The translations under genes were made by a program, and so were the position numbers. Shown here in pieces: positions 23,693-35,918 of a stretch of DNA of 64,000 nt. The DNA is taken from positions 2,108,001 to 2,172,000 of the forward strand of contig OW051496.1 of assembly GCA_932521035.1 (NCBI GenBank), given 5' to 3'. Source of the DNA: Oscheius dolichura. Its lineage: Eukaryota; Nematoda; Chromadorea; Rhabditida; Rhabditidae. Position 1 is the stretch's first letter. Every line of letters begins with the position of its first letter. The notes beneath the pieces were generated by a model, which was not told the origin of the DNA, made no database searches, and worked only from the letters and a program-made list of their open reading frames with translations.

Positions 23693-23798
23693 TTTCATTA
23701 TATTTACCTTTTTTTTTCTTTTTCTCACCGCAGTGAAAGCTTCTGTTTTGCTTTTAGAGATTTGTTTCACCCTCGTCGACCATTAGAACCGCCTCTCT

Positions 23799-26023
23799 AT
23801 GGGAACTGTTCTCTCCTCCGTGAAACACACACCTGAAGGTAGAGTTCTGCTTCCTCTTCTGTTAGTAATATTACTTTTAGGTGTGCCTTACCACGGATTG
23901 AATGATTTTCAAGATTTACAAAGACTGGATAGTGGAGGATACGGTATAGTTTTTAAGGGATACGGTGTAACACTAGTAACCAGAGAGAAACGGTGAGGAT
24001 TTCCATTCGAAGGCATCTCTCTTTTTAGGACTGTGGCTGTGAAAGTGTTCAACCAGTTGGATGTCTATGCTGAAAAGGAAATTGAAATATTGAAAACGGT
24101 ACGTCTCCTCGTGTCTTTCATAAGTTTCCCATTTCAGCACTCTCATCCACACATTGTCGAGTTATTCGGAGTAATTTGGGATGGAGCGACGAAAGATCTA
24201 GACGGAACTACAAAGATGCCGCTTTACTCCGGATACGTGATGGAATATTTGGAACTTGGCAGTCTGCATAACGGTTATCATCTTTTATTTCCATTTTAAA
24301 GGAAGTCAACAGAAATTCACGATGTCTCCAAACATTATGACATGAAGTTAATAACCAAATGGATCCAGCAAATCGGCTATGGGCTACAGTATCTGCATGA
24401 ACACGAAATACTTCACAGAGATGTCAAGCCTTCAAAGTAGATATTTTCTCTGTTTATTTATACTCGTTTTTAGCATCCTTCTAGCAACAAGAACTCATTT
24501 AAAACTGGCTGATTTTGGACTGGCTAGGAATATTTCTCATCAAAATACATATACTACTGGGTAAACGACACTTCTTTTCCCTGTAATGTTGTTTTTCCAG
24601 TCAAGGCACCGATCCCTATATGGCTCCGGAAGTAATAGGAATTTTAAAGGATTACGGTGTTCCAGCTGATGTTTATTCGTTTGGAATCACAATTTGGGAA
24701 ATTATATGCCGGAAGTCAGTTGATTTCATTTGATCAGTGTACAACATAAAAGTAGGTACCCTTCGGAAAATCAAAAATTTGAAAATGATTGTATGCAACT
24801 GCCTATAGATCTTGAAGAAATGACTGAGGATTCGTGGAATTTTGTGAAAAGGTTGGAATTTTCTATAAAATATGAAGTTTGGGGCTGAAAGGGCCTATAA
24901 GACTAACCTTATTTCGTTTTCTTTGTTTGTTGAACAATTCTATAAAAATATTTTTAAGATGCTGGCAAAGAAACATTTCTGATAGGCCGTCGATCCAGGA
25001 AATCATAAACTTTGAACCGAAATTCGACCAGACGGTAGGTGAAAATTTGCGTGTTACAAAAGAAGATGGGCAACTCTTTTTTAGATTTTGGTCCTGGGAG
25101 AATGTGATGTTAATAAAAAGATGGCAATATGGAATCGGGGGGAATCCACCTGGACTGTTTCACGAATGGAATTTTCTGACCGCATTCGAGTTGTTGGTGT
25201 TGTTTATCTCGATGATGAACTCTATCTAACCGACTCTTACAAGTCATTATTCAAGTTGGACGAAAATATGGAATGGAAACAACTGGCTGATATGAATGAA
25301 GAACGAATATGGATTACGAATAGCTGTTTGGGATGGAATGGATACATTTGGGTATTTGGAGGATCGAATAGGGAGAAAGGATACTTAAAAAGTGTGGAAC
25401 GATATGATCCGAAGGAGGATAAATGGACACCGATGCCGTAAGTTGTCTTTATAAAGGGAGGCTATAATCTTTTGATTATCTTTCTGGGAATAAGTGATTT
25501 TAGAGACATGAAATATGGCAGATGTGATGCAGCTGCAGCCGTCTGTAATGGGAAAATATATATTTGTGGAGGAAAAGGAGATGGTAATGCCAGATTGAAA
25601 AGTGTGGAATGTTTTGATCCTGAGAGTGGAGTGTGGACTGAACTGACGGATATGCCAACACCTCGAAAGTGGCATTCCCTCGTTTGTTATAGAAATAAGC
25701 TGGTTGTATTAGGAGGTTGGGATGAAAAAGAAAAGACTACCACAGTTCTGGAATTGGATCCACTTGAAGAAAATGGTCAATGGAAAGAGTTGTCGCCCTT
25801 AACCTACCCTGTTTCTAAACCTGTTGCAGCAGTTCTTGGCCGAGAAATCTTTACAATTGGCTGGGATAATAGTATTGATAGTCCCGATGTGGAAATATTT
25901 AACGGAATCAATTGGCGTGTTGGCCCCTCTTTCCCTCTCTCTCCGATTTTTCCTTCCTCTTCGTCTGCTGTTCTCGTTCCTCAAGAGTTCGCGGATCGTC
26001 TTTCTTCTTATCCGGTCGATTAA
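23799..26023 (+). CDS. kinase-Kelch fusion protein, intact copy 1 (576 aa)
   Basis: Eleven exons splice without a stop: 23799-23838, 23881-23992, 24029-24098, 24138-24273, 24313-24436, 24474-24560, 24601-24714, 24753-24851, 24959-25034, 25085-25437, 25504-26023; all introns are GT-AG. Seen: MGTVLSSVK start fitting an N-myristoylation signal, glycine loop DSGGYG (31-35), catalytic Lys56 (VAVK), HRDVKPSN (His154, Asp156), DFG (174-176), APE (198-200), RPSIQEII at the kinase C-lobe end. From residue 287, six Kelch blades with the WNGYIWVFGG and NGKIYICGG double-Gly strands. The HRDxKxxN loop is Ser/Thr-type, and HPHIVELFGVIWDG with the RPS motif suggests the TKL group. Inferred role: membrane-tethered signalling kinase that binds partners through its propeller. 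Only 4 bp separate stop and AATAAA. Confidence 0.88.
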
Positions 26024-26027
26024 AAGC

Positions 26028-26033
26028 AATAAA
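26028..26033 (+). promoter_or_regulatory. polyadenylation signal AATAAA abutting the stop codon
   Basis: AATAAA begins four bases after the TAA of the gene ending at 26023. In sister copies the signal overlaps the stop codon or the last codons, so the 3' UTR is predicted to be only about 15-25 nt. Confidence 0.6.
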
Positions 26034-26039
26034 TAATTC

Positions 26040-26440
26040 GAGAGATCATAGCGAAATTGACAGAATATTTTTTGAGGGAGTATAACAAAAAGCAAAGAGG
26101 GAGAGATGTATTTCTCGACAAAAAGAAAAAGACGGAATGAACGATGAAACCTTTTTTTTTCTGAAGGCCGCTGCGGTCGAATTTCTTCTGGAAAAGTCGG
26201 GCTGTCAATGTCGGGAGCCTGTAAATTAAAGGATCATAGTGTTGGCGTGTTCAACGGAGTATACTTCTAACAGCTAAAGACCCCTTACAGTTACCACAGC
26301 TCGCCGCGGAAGAAGAAAGGTCGGCGCCACAGTGATCGTGCCTCTCACTCCGAAAGTGTATATCTGAATAGAGAGTCTTCGTCTCTACAACGTTGGATAC
26401 CGTAACCGCTGTGGGACCGGACCTAATACTAGCCATCCGT
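26040..26440. repeat. conserved 3'-flank block of kinase-Kelch genes (inverted to 2800-3229)
   Basis: Same block as at 2800-3229, including the sequence read on the minus strand as VETKTLYSDIHFRSERHDHC. It duplicated with the Kelch gene. Confidence 0.6.
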
Positions 26441-26537
26441 TATCAATTATTCTTCTCATAAACGTGTCAACGTCATCCTTTTCCGTAATGCCACATGGCT
26501 TCCTGCTGGCTTCTGTTGTTCTCTTGGCATTGTACAC

Positions 26538-27210
26538 CTAATAACAAATGAGGAAATAACAATCCAAGTATATCACCTGTTGTCTATTAAAATTGCAATC
26601 ATATTTTTGGCTCAATATCTGGGCAACTTCTTTCGGTTTCTTTGTAAGTACTAATTCCTTTGCTTCCTCTACAACTTTTGTGCTCATGCGATCGGTTACT
26701 TCAGCAAAGTGTTTAGCGTTCCCGTGAACTTTTCTCATAGGAATATAGCCACCATTATATTCGAAAGAAATGCAGACATCGGCACATATTATTCCGCTGT
26801 AGATTTCATCTTGCTTGTAAAAACTGTATATCTATAAATAAAAACATTAAAAATATATAAAAATAAACGCTCTGTTCGCTTGAAATTTGAGTTTTCAGGG
26901 TGTTTAGTTCTGGATGCCATTAAGATGAATGGACTCTTGGATTCAAAAGCAGCCGTCTTACTTCTGACTGTGCAGATTTGCTGGCCTGTTTCCGATAGGC
27001 AGTAATAGAAGCATACTGTAGAAGTATCTGAAAAGAAATAGACTAGATATAAAACATCGCTTACTGTTCTTCTTTGACCATGGTGAGTAGGAATCCAGAG
27101 AAACACATCCAATATCCGCAATGACTTGTTTTCGAATAATGTAGAAAATATTTGAAACTTTGTCTTGTTGTAAAGGAATTTCTTTTATGTGAGAAGTGAT
27201 AGGGCGCACT
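26538..27210 (-). other. possible unrecognised multi-exon gene or transposon relic
   Basis: Minus-strand pieces look like exons: about 27210-27072 (HIKEIPLQQDKVSNIFYIIRK), about 27030-26965 after a TTTTCAG acceptor, and about 26831-26575 after a TTATAG acceptor (SGIICADVCISFEYNGGYIP, KPKEVAQILSQKYDCNFNRQ). The last resembles the DNA-binding lead-in of nematode MULE-type proteins, but I cannot name the family. No complete frame could be assembled. Confidence 0.35.
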
Positions 27211-27943
27211 CACAGATAATTTTTGAGCGGCCAAGAAGAAGAAAAGGCCAGTAAGTTCGGCCAGTTGCTAAACCGTTAGACCTTGATTGTCGTCTTTTTT
27301 CTTGACAGACTATACCACATATGTTTTATCTCTAATGAAGTCAATGAGGGGAACAGAACCAACGGGGAGATGTCGGTTCTATAAAGACGAACGTTTGTTC
27401 TTTTCGATAATCCGGGTGAAGAGAGCCGTACTACCGAATAAAATCTGACAAGTTGGGAGAATAAGATAGGGATCAGGGTTGGGCGGATTCCCGAAACCGG
27501 GCCGTCTCGGTGTGAAACGGATGACTCCCGATCTCGGGTCGGCTTTCGGGATAGGCCGCCTCGTCTCGTCCCGGTTTTCTGGCGGGATGAGCGGGAGAAA
27601 ACCGGGACGACACCTTCTCTCTGGAAGGTCATTTTTTGAGGATTTTCGCCAAAATTTGACCACAATTTGGTAGAACAAATTGTAAAAAAAACGAAAAAGT
27701 TCTGTATATTTGAACGCTAATCAGTTTCCCACCTCTACCATTCCTATTTCTGGCCGATTTTCTGAATAAGGGTGGGACATGGTAAACCCACGTGGGTTAG
27801 TGACCACTGTGCGAGATTGGAGCCACGCGGTAAAGCTCGTGGCATCATTTGCGTTTCAAATGCCAAAAATCCAGTTTCAATTGCTATGAAAGTCTATTAT
27901 TTGGTTTATTGACCGAGGCATCGACAAAATTCCTATCTTGACT
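27204..27943. repeat. dispersed repeat R1, copy 2
   Basis: About 740 bp matching 14130-14883. The first 110 bp is the right half of the 23322-23482 fold-back. Confidence 0.7.
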
Positions 27944-28815
27944 TTGACGGATATTTATTCCTACTTGCTAACCATACAAATAAACCTGAAACTTCGAGGA
28001 AAAAAAAGAGTTGGAAATGTGACGAAAAGTCACAGAAGGCTCAAAACGGAACAGAAATGACTAAAAATGCCGCATAAATCGAACTGGCGAGCCCCCGAGC
28101 AATACTAATATCGCGTCCCGATTTCATCCCGAAATCGGTCCGAAAAATCGGGATTTTGACCGGGAAAAATCCCGATTCCTGGCCGCTGTTCGGGATCCGC
28201 TTTTTCGTCCCGGGACGGTCATTTTTTGCAGAAGCCGCGTCCCGTTCCGGGTCCAAAACCCCCCATCCCGCCCAACCCTGATAGGGATATCTCTCAATCA
28301 ATAATGATACTTACGGCTTCGATGTATAACCAATCAAAATACACGCCAGAGAGAGATTTTACTTTACATATTACTAGAGCGTCGACTATGAATTCGACTT
28401 CGACGGCCTGAGGAACTGTTCTCCGAAATTGGGAGAGATACAACAAAAGACTGGGGTCCTACAGGGAAGAAGCCCCGTTTCTTTCGATATCCTGGATTGG
28501 TACGGGGACTTTACCCTCTTTTTGGCCCGGCGGGGGAAGTAACCCCAACGGCGATTGCTGGTCCTCAACAGGTGAGCTTACCACTCACCAAATCTAGAAA
28601 ATCTCACCAGATTGTAATTTTTTATTTTATATGTCTGTTGTATTTTTTATATTACTTCCTTTATGTTTTTAGGTCAGAAAAATGTGAGGAAGAAGATAAG
28701 ATCGGTTACAAAGCATGAGATGCAGGATAGCAGAAACAAAAGCGAGCTTAGGGTATCGTAGCAATCTTCCTGTATGTACAATAAGGAACAAATGGATAGA
28801 ATTGAGAAACAGGAC
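27944..28815. other. spacer with GC-rich hAT-like end
   Basis: Bases 28095-28280 are rich in CCCGATT/CGGGATT motifs and end with ATCCCGCCCAACCCTG, the complement of the CAGGGTTGGGCGGGAT motif in R1, so a degraded non-autonomous hAT-like element is possible. Bases 28569-28735 share motifs with 17350-18050. No gene recognised. Confidence 0.45.
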
Positions 28816-28819
28816 AAGG

Positions 28820-29447
28820 TGCGACATTAGTTGCATGGAACGTTGTAATACGGAAAGCCGTTAATTGCAATTATGCCTGGAAATAATAAAAACTCGACCT
28901 GTCAGTTAGTTTCGCGGATCTAAGTGAACGGAGTCGAACTCGGCCACCATTGAGACGAACTTCGATACGTGTGAATAAAGGTTCGGGAAGAGTTGTCACT
29001 GTTTTTCTCTTGTCTTTTATGTGATTTTACGCTTTTTCCAGATATTTACTGTAAAACGATGTGTTACAAGCTTACTAATGTGAAAAACATGAAAGCAAAT
29101 GGGAAACAAATGGAAAATAATCGAGGTTTTCTATTTCTGCTTCTATTTTCACTTGCATGTACCCTGCTTCTAGATATTTGCTGTAAAATGATGTATTGCA
29201 AGCTGGAAAATAGAAAAAATTGGAGGAAACTAACATGCATGAGGTGAAACTTGAGAAAAAATTGCTAAAATTTTAGGAAACGGAGCACAAAATTAAAGCA
29301 CCGTAAATTGATTTTGCGCGTAAGAATAGAAATAGTTCTTTCTTCACGTATTTTTATTCGAGATGTATTCGAGATAAACATGTAATCAAAATCTTTCGGA
29401 AGGTTTATAAAAGTTGAAGGAAACGTATGAAAACAGAATAATATTGA
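28820..29447. repeat. dispersed repeat R2, copy 1
   Basis: About 620 bp repeated at 31163-31756 in the same orientation (GCGACATTAGTT...AATAATATTGACTAG). It contains two diverged copies of a roughly 100-bp unit around ATATTTACTGTAAAACGATG. In this copy the end is continuous with a tRNA-like head. Confidence 0.7.
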
Positions 29448-30415
29448 CTAGTGGTTAAGAGGGCGGTCGCGCGGTCGGAGAGGTCGCGGGTTCGATCCCC
29501 GCCGCTGTCAAATCTTTTTGCTTTTTTGCTTTGAGGTCCTCGACACTGTACAAGTATTCCTGTTTTTCGTTGCGGGACCCGTTCGCAGTGGGACCCCAAC
29601 CCGCAGGGCTACGGTTCGGTTCCTCCTTCGACCAATTTCTTTTGTTTTGTCTGTTTAGCATTTTTGTTTTGTTATAAAATGTTTTCGCTGTGTGCCCCGA
29701 TCGTAGTGGGACCCCAATGGAGGGGTCGAAGGTGCGGTTCCCCCGTTGGGTAACGTCTTTTAGTTTGTCTATTTAGCCATAACTTCAGTTGATGGAGATG
29801 ATAACACCGCTGACGAGGTCAGGGCAGGGCGGGCCGGGTGGACGCGGAATGAAAGATATTTGGAAGAGAAGGAAATTGAGGAGCACGTGAGAATGGAGGA
29901 AGAGACGAACGACAGCTCACCTTACGAGGGATTATCCTTTGATCAATCACAACCGAGCAGAACGGACGCGGGGGAATTGGTAAGATAGGAAACACCAAGG
30001 GAGGGACGGCGAAGTAGAGGGAATGGTGTGGACAGCAGAGATAGATGGACGGGGGAAGTGAAGAGGGCAGGAGGGAGAGAAGAAGCAAGGCGCGAGGAAG
30101 GGGAGAGAGGAACTCGGTAGAAAGGATTGTTCGGGAAGCGGAGAAGAGGAAGCGGGCAAAGGACTGCGAGAGTGGAACAAAGGGAGGGACGGGGAGAGGG
30201 GGAAAGCGGAGGAGACTGACTGGACGGGGGAGGGGGAAGAGCGAACGGGACTAGACAGGGAGAAGGGGAAAGAACCAGACGGGAAGAGGGGGAATGGACT
30301 GGACGGGGAGAAGGGGAAGAGCGGATGGGGCTTCCAAGCGCGAGGTAAAACCACAGCAGCCAACGTCCAGCCGAAGACCCCCCGCAGGGGGGTCGAAACG
30401 GCTGGTAAAAGAATT
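29447..30415 (+). repeat. tRNA-headed dispersed repeat (SINE-like), copy 1
   Basis: The head has an A-box-like TAGTGGTTAAGAGGG and a B-box GGTTCGATCCC 45 bp later, ending CCGCTGTCA. This is a class III RNA-polymerase internal promoter arrangement typical of tRNA-derived SINEs. A long body follows: two related segments with GGGACCCCAA motifs, a purine-rich AG tract at about 29970-30330, and a terminal hairpin CCCCCCGCAGGGGGG. The same unit is inverted at 42325-43022. The large minus-strand open frame over it is a chimera of repeats. Confidence 0.7.
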
Positions 30416-30462
30416 AACGCAATATCATACGATTTAGAGAGGTCGTGAATTTCTGAGCACTT
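30411..30462 (-). pseudogene. kinase exon 5 scrap
   Basis: The minus strand reads CTCAG then EIHDLSKSYDIALI, the start of the family exon 5. Nothing else of the gene remains; it sits between the SINE-like repeat and R1. Confidence 0.6.
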
Positions 30463-30576
30463 CATAATAAAATAAAATGACGAGTAGAGTCCCCCCTCCA
30501 GTAGAGTCCCTCCTTTAGTAGAGCCCCCGCTCCAGTACAGATAAAATTGAAGCAATTGATTAATTGAAACAAGAGA

Positions 30577-31162
30577 TGGGGAGATGTCGGTTCTATAAAG
30601 ACGACCGTTTTTTTTCTTTTCGATAATCCGGGTGAAGAGAGCCGTACTACCGAATAAAATCTGATAAGTTGGGAGAATAAGATAGGGATCAGGGTTGGGC
30701 GGGATTCCCGAAAAGTCTCGGTGTGAAACGGATGACTCCCGATCTCGGGTCGGCTTTCGGGATAGGCCGCCTCGTCTCGTCCCGGTTTTCTGACGGGATG
30801 AGCGGGAGAAAACCGGGACGACACCTTCTCTCTGGAAGGTCATTTTTTGAGGATTTTCGCCAAAATTTGACCACAATTTGGTAGAACAAATTTTTAAAAA
30901 ACGAAAAAATTCTGTATATTTGAACGTTAATCAGTTTCCCACCTCTACCATTCCTTGCCCTATTTCTGCCCGATTTTCTGAATAAGGATTGGACATGATA
31001 AACCCACGTGGGTTAGTGACCACTGTGCGAGATTGGAGCCACGCGGTAAAGTTCGTGGCATCATTTGCGTTTCAAATGCCAAGAATCCAGTTTCAATTGC
31101 TATGAAAGTCTGTTATTTGGTTTATTGACCGAGGCATCGACAAAATTCCTATCTTGACTTTG
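30577..31162. repeat. dispersed repeat R1, copy 3 (5'-truncated)
   Basis: Matches 14300-14883 and 27360-27943 and is followed directly by R2 copy 2. Confidence 0.7.
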
Positions 31163-31756
31163 CGACATTAGTTCCATGGAACGTTGTAATACGGAAAGCC
31201 GTTAATTGCAATTATGCCTGGAAATAATAAAAACTCGACCTGTCAGTTAGTTTCGCGGATCTAAGTGAACGGAGTCGAACTCGGCCACCATTGAGAGGAA
31301 CTTCCATACGTGTGAATAAAGGTTCGGGAAGAGTTGTCACTGTTTTTCTCTTGTCTTTTATGTTTTTTCCAGATATTTACTGTAAAACGATGTGTTACAA
31401 GCTTACTAATGTGAAAAACATGAAAGCAAATGGGAAACAAATGGAAAATAATCGAGGTTTTTTATTTCTGCTTCAATTTTCATTTGCATGTACCCTGTTT
31501 CCAGATATTTGCTGTAAAATAGAAAAAATTGGAGAAAACTAACATGCATGAGGTGAAACTGGAGAAAAAATTGCTAAAATTTTAAGAAACGGAGAACAAA
31601 ATCAAAGCACCGTAAATTGATTTTGCGCGTAAGAATAGAAATAGTTCTTTCTTCACGTATTTTTATTCGAGATGTATTCGAGATAAACATGTAATCAAAA
31701 TCTTTCGGAAGGTTTATAAAAGTTGAAGGAAACGTATGAAAACAGAATAATATTGA
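31163..31756. repeat. dispersed repeat R2, copy 2
   Basis: Matches 28820-29447 with small deletions. Here the TTGACTAG end is not followed by a tRNA-like head, which helps define the insertion point in copy 1. Confidence 0.7.
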
Positions 31757-32199
31757 CTAGAAGAGGAAGAAGGCAGGGGAATCATGAAATATTAGAGAAA
31801 CTCTAGAAAAGGCTAACAAACGTGCAAAAAATGAGAATCTAAACCTGTCAGGAAAACCTGTCAATACCGATGTAACACAACTCGCCGAGGTCGGCACCTC
31901 AAAGGTCTAAAATGATTAATGTGGTCCCGCAGCGACCACATGCCAGTTTTTCATATATACGTTTCTACACATTTTCATGTGTTTTCCATGTTTTATTCGG
32001 CCATATCGACCCCAAATTTTTTTCTTCTATTGATAACTTAAAATGCTCCCCATAACGAGACTAATTCATTGCAGCAAAAATAAAAAAGATTGGATGTCAC
32101 AGTTTTGAGAAAGAAATTGTCAAAGATTTTGGTCGATTTCTCAAAAAATGGACGTTGGATGAAAACGGGTGTAAACAGCGGACAAAACGCGTTTTTTGT
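31757..32199. repeat. spacer containing repeat shared with 1735-1880
   Basis: Bases 31873-32040 match 1735-1880 with one small insertion. The remainder has no recognised feature. Confidence 0.5.
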
Positions 32200-33041
32200 A
32201 TTGCGAGTTACGGTATCCAACTTTGTAGAGACGAAGACTCTCTATTCAGATATACACTTTCGGAGTGAGAGGCACGATCACTGTGGCGCCGACCTTTCTT
32301 CTTCCGCGGCGGATGTTGACAACGAGCTACAGCAGAAACAGATCACTGATGAAATCAATCATTTGGCTGATCAACTTGAGAATGCTCCACGACAACTTGC
32401 CCGTGCTGCTAATGACATCAAGCAAAAGGCTAAGGAGCTCGCTTCACCACTTGAAAAGGCCGTTCCCAAAGAGAAGGAGCTACGAGATGACAACAAGAAC
32501 CTCAAGGACCAACTGGAGAACATCTCTGCTGCTCTCAATCAGATTCATGACCACGCTCCTGAGACTCCACTGCCAGTTGTTGAACAAATTGTTCATGACC
32601 TTGCTAAGCTACAGGATGCCGTGAAACAGCATGAGGACGCCGTTGAACATCATAGCCCTCTTGTTTCGGATTCTGATTTGGACAAGAATTTGGCTCAAAA
32701 TCTGCCTGAATTGCTGAGAAAAGCTGAAGAAGAGAAGAAGACTCTGAATGAAGCTGTCCAAGTGAACACCATTGCTCCTGAAATGAAACTCATCAGTGCC
32801 GAACTCCAACAACGACCAGAGCAAATTCCCGAAAATCTGGATGAACAACAAGCTGCTCTGGAGGATCTTGGAGCCAGAAAGGCCCGACTTGAAGCTCTGA
32901 TGCAAAACATCACTGAAGGAGCACAAGGAGATGAACTTCGTGAGAAGAGTCAATGGGATCTATCTGTTGTTGTCTGGATGAAGCCAACAAGAAGCTGCAA
33001 GAGATTGAACATGAAATTTCCGATCTCGTTCCCATCCCAGC

Positions 33042-35918
33042 CAGGGGTGGGCGGAAGAGATTTCAAAATTTTCGGAACACGGAAGACGGAATTCCGAGAG
33101 GGGCCTAAATTTGCGGAAGGCGGAAGACGGAATTCCGGAGCCAAAAAGCCCGGAATTCCGGGTTTTTCGGAACGGAAGACGGAAGTATTTGCCTTCTGTA
33201 TAGTTTCAGATTTAACGTCTGTATAACCAATTTTGAGATGCTTTTTATAATATATTTATTGTTTCAGTCTCTCCGGACGCATACTATACTAAATCGAATG
33301 AAAAACACAAAAAATGTGACAAAATGACTAGAATAACAAAAAAATCAACGATCTAAAGAGTCTAACAGAGGCACGTTTAACTTAAGAAAAAGTAATTGTT
33401 CTAATGTAGTGTGAGACATACATTTTCGCAAGTCACTGACTAAATAACCGGCTGAGGAAAATAATCTTTCGCTCTCACAGGAAGTTGCTGGACAACATAG
33501 ATATTTGTAAGCCAAGTTCTTGAGTAACGGAAACTTTGCCGAGTTTCTAGCATCGTCCCAAAAAAATGACACATTCAGGTTTACATCGCCTTTTGTCGAA
33601 AAGAATTCATCAAATTCCTAAAGTAATAGTAACAATTGTAATAATAAGACGTACGACAGTAAATTTTGTTCTCAAATCCAGTAGCTGAGGCATCTCTGGG
33701 CGCGTAATTGGCTGAGATGACAAGTACTCGGCAAATAGATCATTGATCGTTTCGGAGCGCTCTACGTTATTATTGGCTTGAAATTCGGCTGTCTCCCCGG
33801 ATGCTGTACTTGTTAATTCTAATAAAGCCTGATCAAATAACTGCTTCTAAAACTAACATAACCGAGAAAAAGAAACGAACTTTTAATGATAGAGCTTTGT
33901 CATCGTCGAAATAGTTGTCTTTAAACCTCGGGTCTAATAACGTTCCAAATATAGCATCAGGTGTATCAGAAACATAGGCGTCCATTCGTTTACTGAAACT
34001 TGCGAGAAACGTTTCACGAAAGCGTTGAATATCTAAAGCAAACTTATTGCAATAGTTTAACTAACCTCGGAAAAAATTATTGTCTTGATTGTATTTATTC
34101 ACTATGACTATCCAGAGCGGGTATACAACGCTTATAGATGCCCATTGGCGACCTTGCACTTTGACAACGACCGCGTTTAGTGGCTCAAGAAATTGATACA
34201 ATCGATTTATAGAAGACCAATCACAGGCAGACAGCTGTGGATAGCTAAAAAAACAAGCAAACAATCTAATGGAATAATATACTAACTTTAAATGGTCCTT
34301 GAGAAAATCTTCAACAGCTGGCTGTTGCTCGATAAACCTTTTCAGCATTTGGAAAAGGCTGGACCATCTTATATCTATATGCTAAAGGCAAAATGCAAAT
34401 TGGAAAGACAATCAACATACTTTTAGTAACATTCTTGGGGGAATATCAAGTTTTAGAGAAGCTTCTAAAAGGTCTTCCCGATCCAATCCGCTTTTTCTTA
34501 TTTTACGGACTATCGTTTTTAACGATTCAATCAGTGCTTTTCCAGGGTATGTTTCCAAGCCATCTCGAATCGCCTAAAATAAATGCATAACATATTAAAT
34601 TTAAAAAACCAAGTGTAGAATGTGATTGAAACAGTGAGCAGATTTCATATCTGCTAATTCGGCTGTTTTAATCATCGAACTAGCTCCATCTCTAACGAGC
34701 ATGTGAATTTTATTCTCGACTCCGTATTCAGACAAGGCTCTGCAAAGTATCCTATTCCAAAATTATAAAAAAAACTTACTTGCGGAGAATAATTGCCATA
34801 TTTTTGCCAGAGTGTGATCCTTTCATTGAAAAAGCTCCTATTATAATGTGACGATTGTGAAAAGAATTATCCAAAAAATGTCCAGTTATAGCAAAAAGGT
34901 TATGACCATTTTCAGAAGACGACCAGGCATCACAAGTGAGACTTAAGTCTCGCACAGACGATAGAATATCAACTAGTCTTAACAACGACTGTAAATCAAA
35001 ACTGTGATTGCAACACACAAACCTTTCTTTATATTCCAAAAATAGCTGAGGTATTAAACGCCGACAAATTGTTCGCCTGCTTTTGGGTTTGTAACGAGGA
35101 GCAATTGTATTCACAAAGCTTTTGAAACCGTGCCCTTCGATTACAGTAGGTGGAAGACCATCACAGACTATCCATTTGGTTACCGCTTGATCAAATCTAT
35201 TACTTAATTCACCATCGTCTGTCCAAGCCGAAAGAGCTACTTTGATAGGTGCTACCTGTATTCGCAGATAAAATTACAAGTAATATTTTTAATAATAACC
35301 TTGGATTGACGAACAGCATCTTCTTTCTTCGAAAAACTTAGTAGGCTCTGCTTTGGCTTCTTGGGAACTGCTTTCTTTTCTTCTGGTTGAGCTAACTGCA
35401 AACAATACAATATAAATCCACTTAATTTAATTAGTCTAACCTGTGAAAAAATATCTGGATGCTTCTTTAGCAAATGATGACGCATACAGTTCGTTGAACC
35501 ATCATTTTGCTTCTTCATTGTGACATTACATTGTTTACACAATACCTTGTCTTCAATTACTTCGAAGTAATCACTGTATTTTAATTTCTTCATTGTTAAC
35601 TATAAAATATAATCCATGTAAATAGTAAAAGAATAGAATAACAAGAAAAAAGAAAGAAAAAACTGAAAACAAGTAGGCAAAGAAAAAATGCGGCGAAATT
35701 TCGCTGCTCTGCGTAGTTTGCGTACTGAAACAATGACACGCCCGTCTCACCTAAAAATTCTTTTCATCACCACTTCATACAACAAGAATTAGCTTTCTTC
35801 CGGATTCACTTCCGTAAAATAGGCCTTTTTTCCGGAAGACGGAACACGGAATTCCGAGCTCAAAAAAGCCCGGAATTCCGGGTTTTCGGAACACGGAACG
35901 GAATTCCGCCCACCCCTG
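33042..35918 (-). mobile_element. hAT-superfamily DNA transposon with 8-bp TSD
   Basis: The termini CAGGGGTGGGCGGAA and TTCCGCCCACCCCTG are inverted repeats with subterminal CCGGAATTCCGG motifs. ATCCCAGC is present at 33034-33041 and again at 35919-35926, the 8-bp duplication expected of hAT. Length 2877 bp, containing a transposase gene on the minus strand. Confidence 0.93.
33345..35593 (-). CDS. hAT transposase (BED finger and hATC domain), multi-exon
   Basis: Recognised exons: 35593-35441 (BED-type finger, CKQC...HHLLKKH), 35395-35300, 35255-34780 (TCDAWSS, ITGHFLDN), about 34752-34615 (VRDGASSMIKT, CFNHILHL), about 34577-34424, about 34375 leftwards, and a last exon to 33345 with the hATC dimerisation signature (KYLCCPATSCESERLFSSAG). 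The domain order is that of hAT transposases. Short AT-rich introns match those of the host. I saw no stop in the exons read closely, but did not verify every junction, so autonomy is possible but unproven. Confidence 0.85.

Noticed and set aside
29947-30876. Long open frame of 309 codons on the minus strand
   Set aside because: It crosses the boundary between R1, a kinase exon scrap and the purine tract of the SINE-like repeat; the composition is Pro/Ser-rich from the repeat, with no domain.
32090-33226. 378-codon frame as an intact coiled-coil gene
   Set aside because: Its first part is the Kelch flank block, its last part reads into a frameshift and the hAT terminus, and the continuation is on the far side of the transposon.
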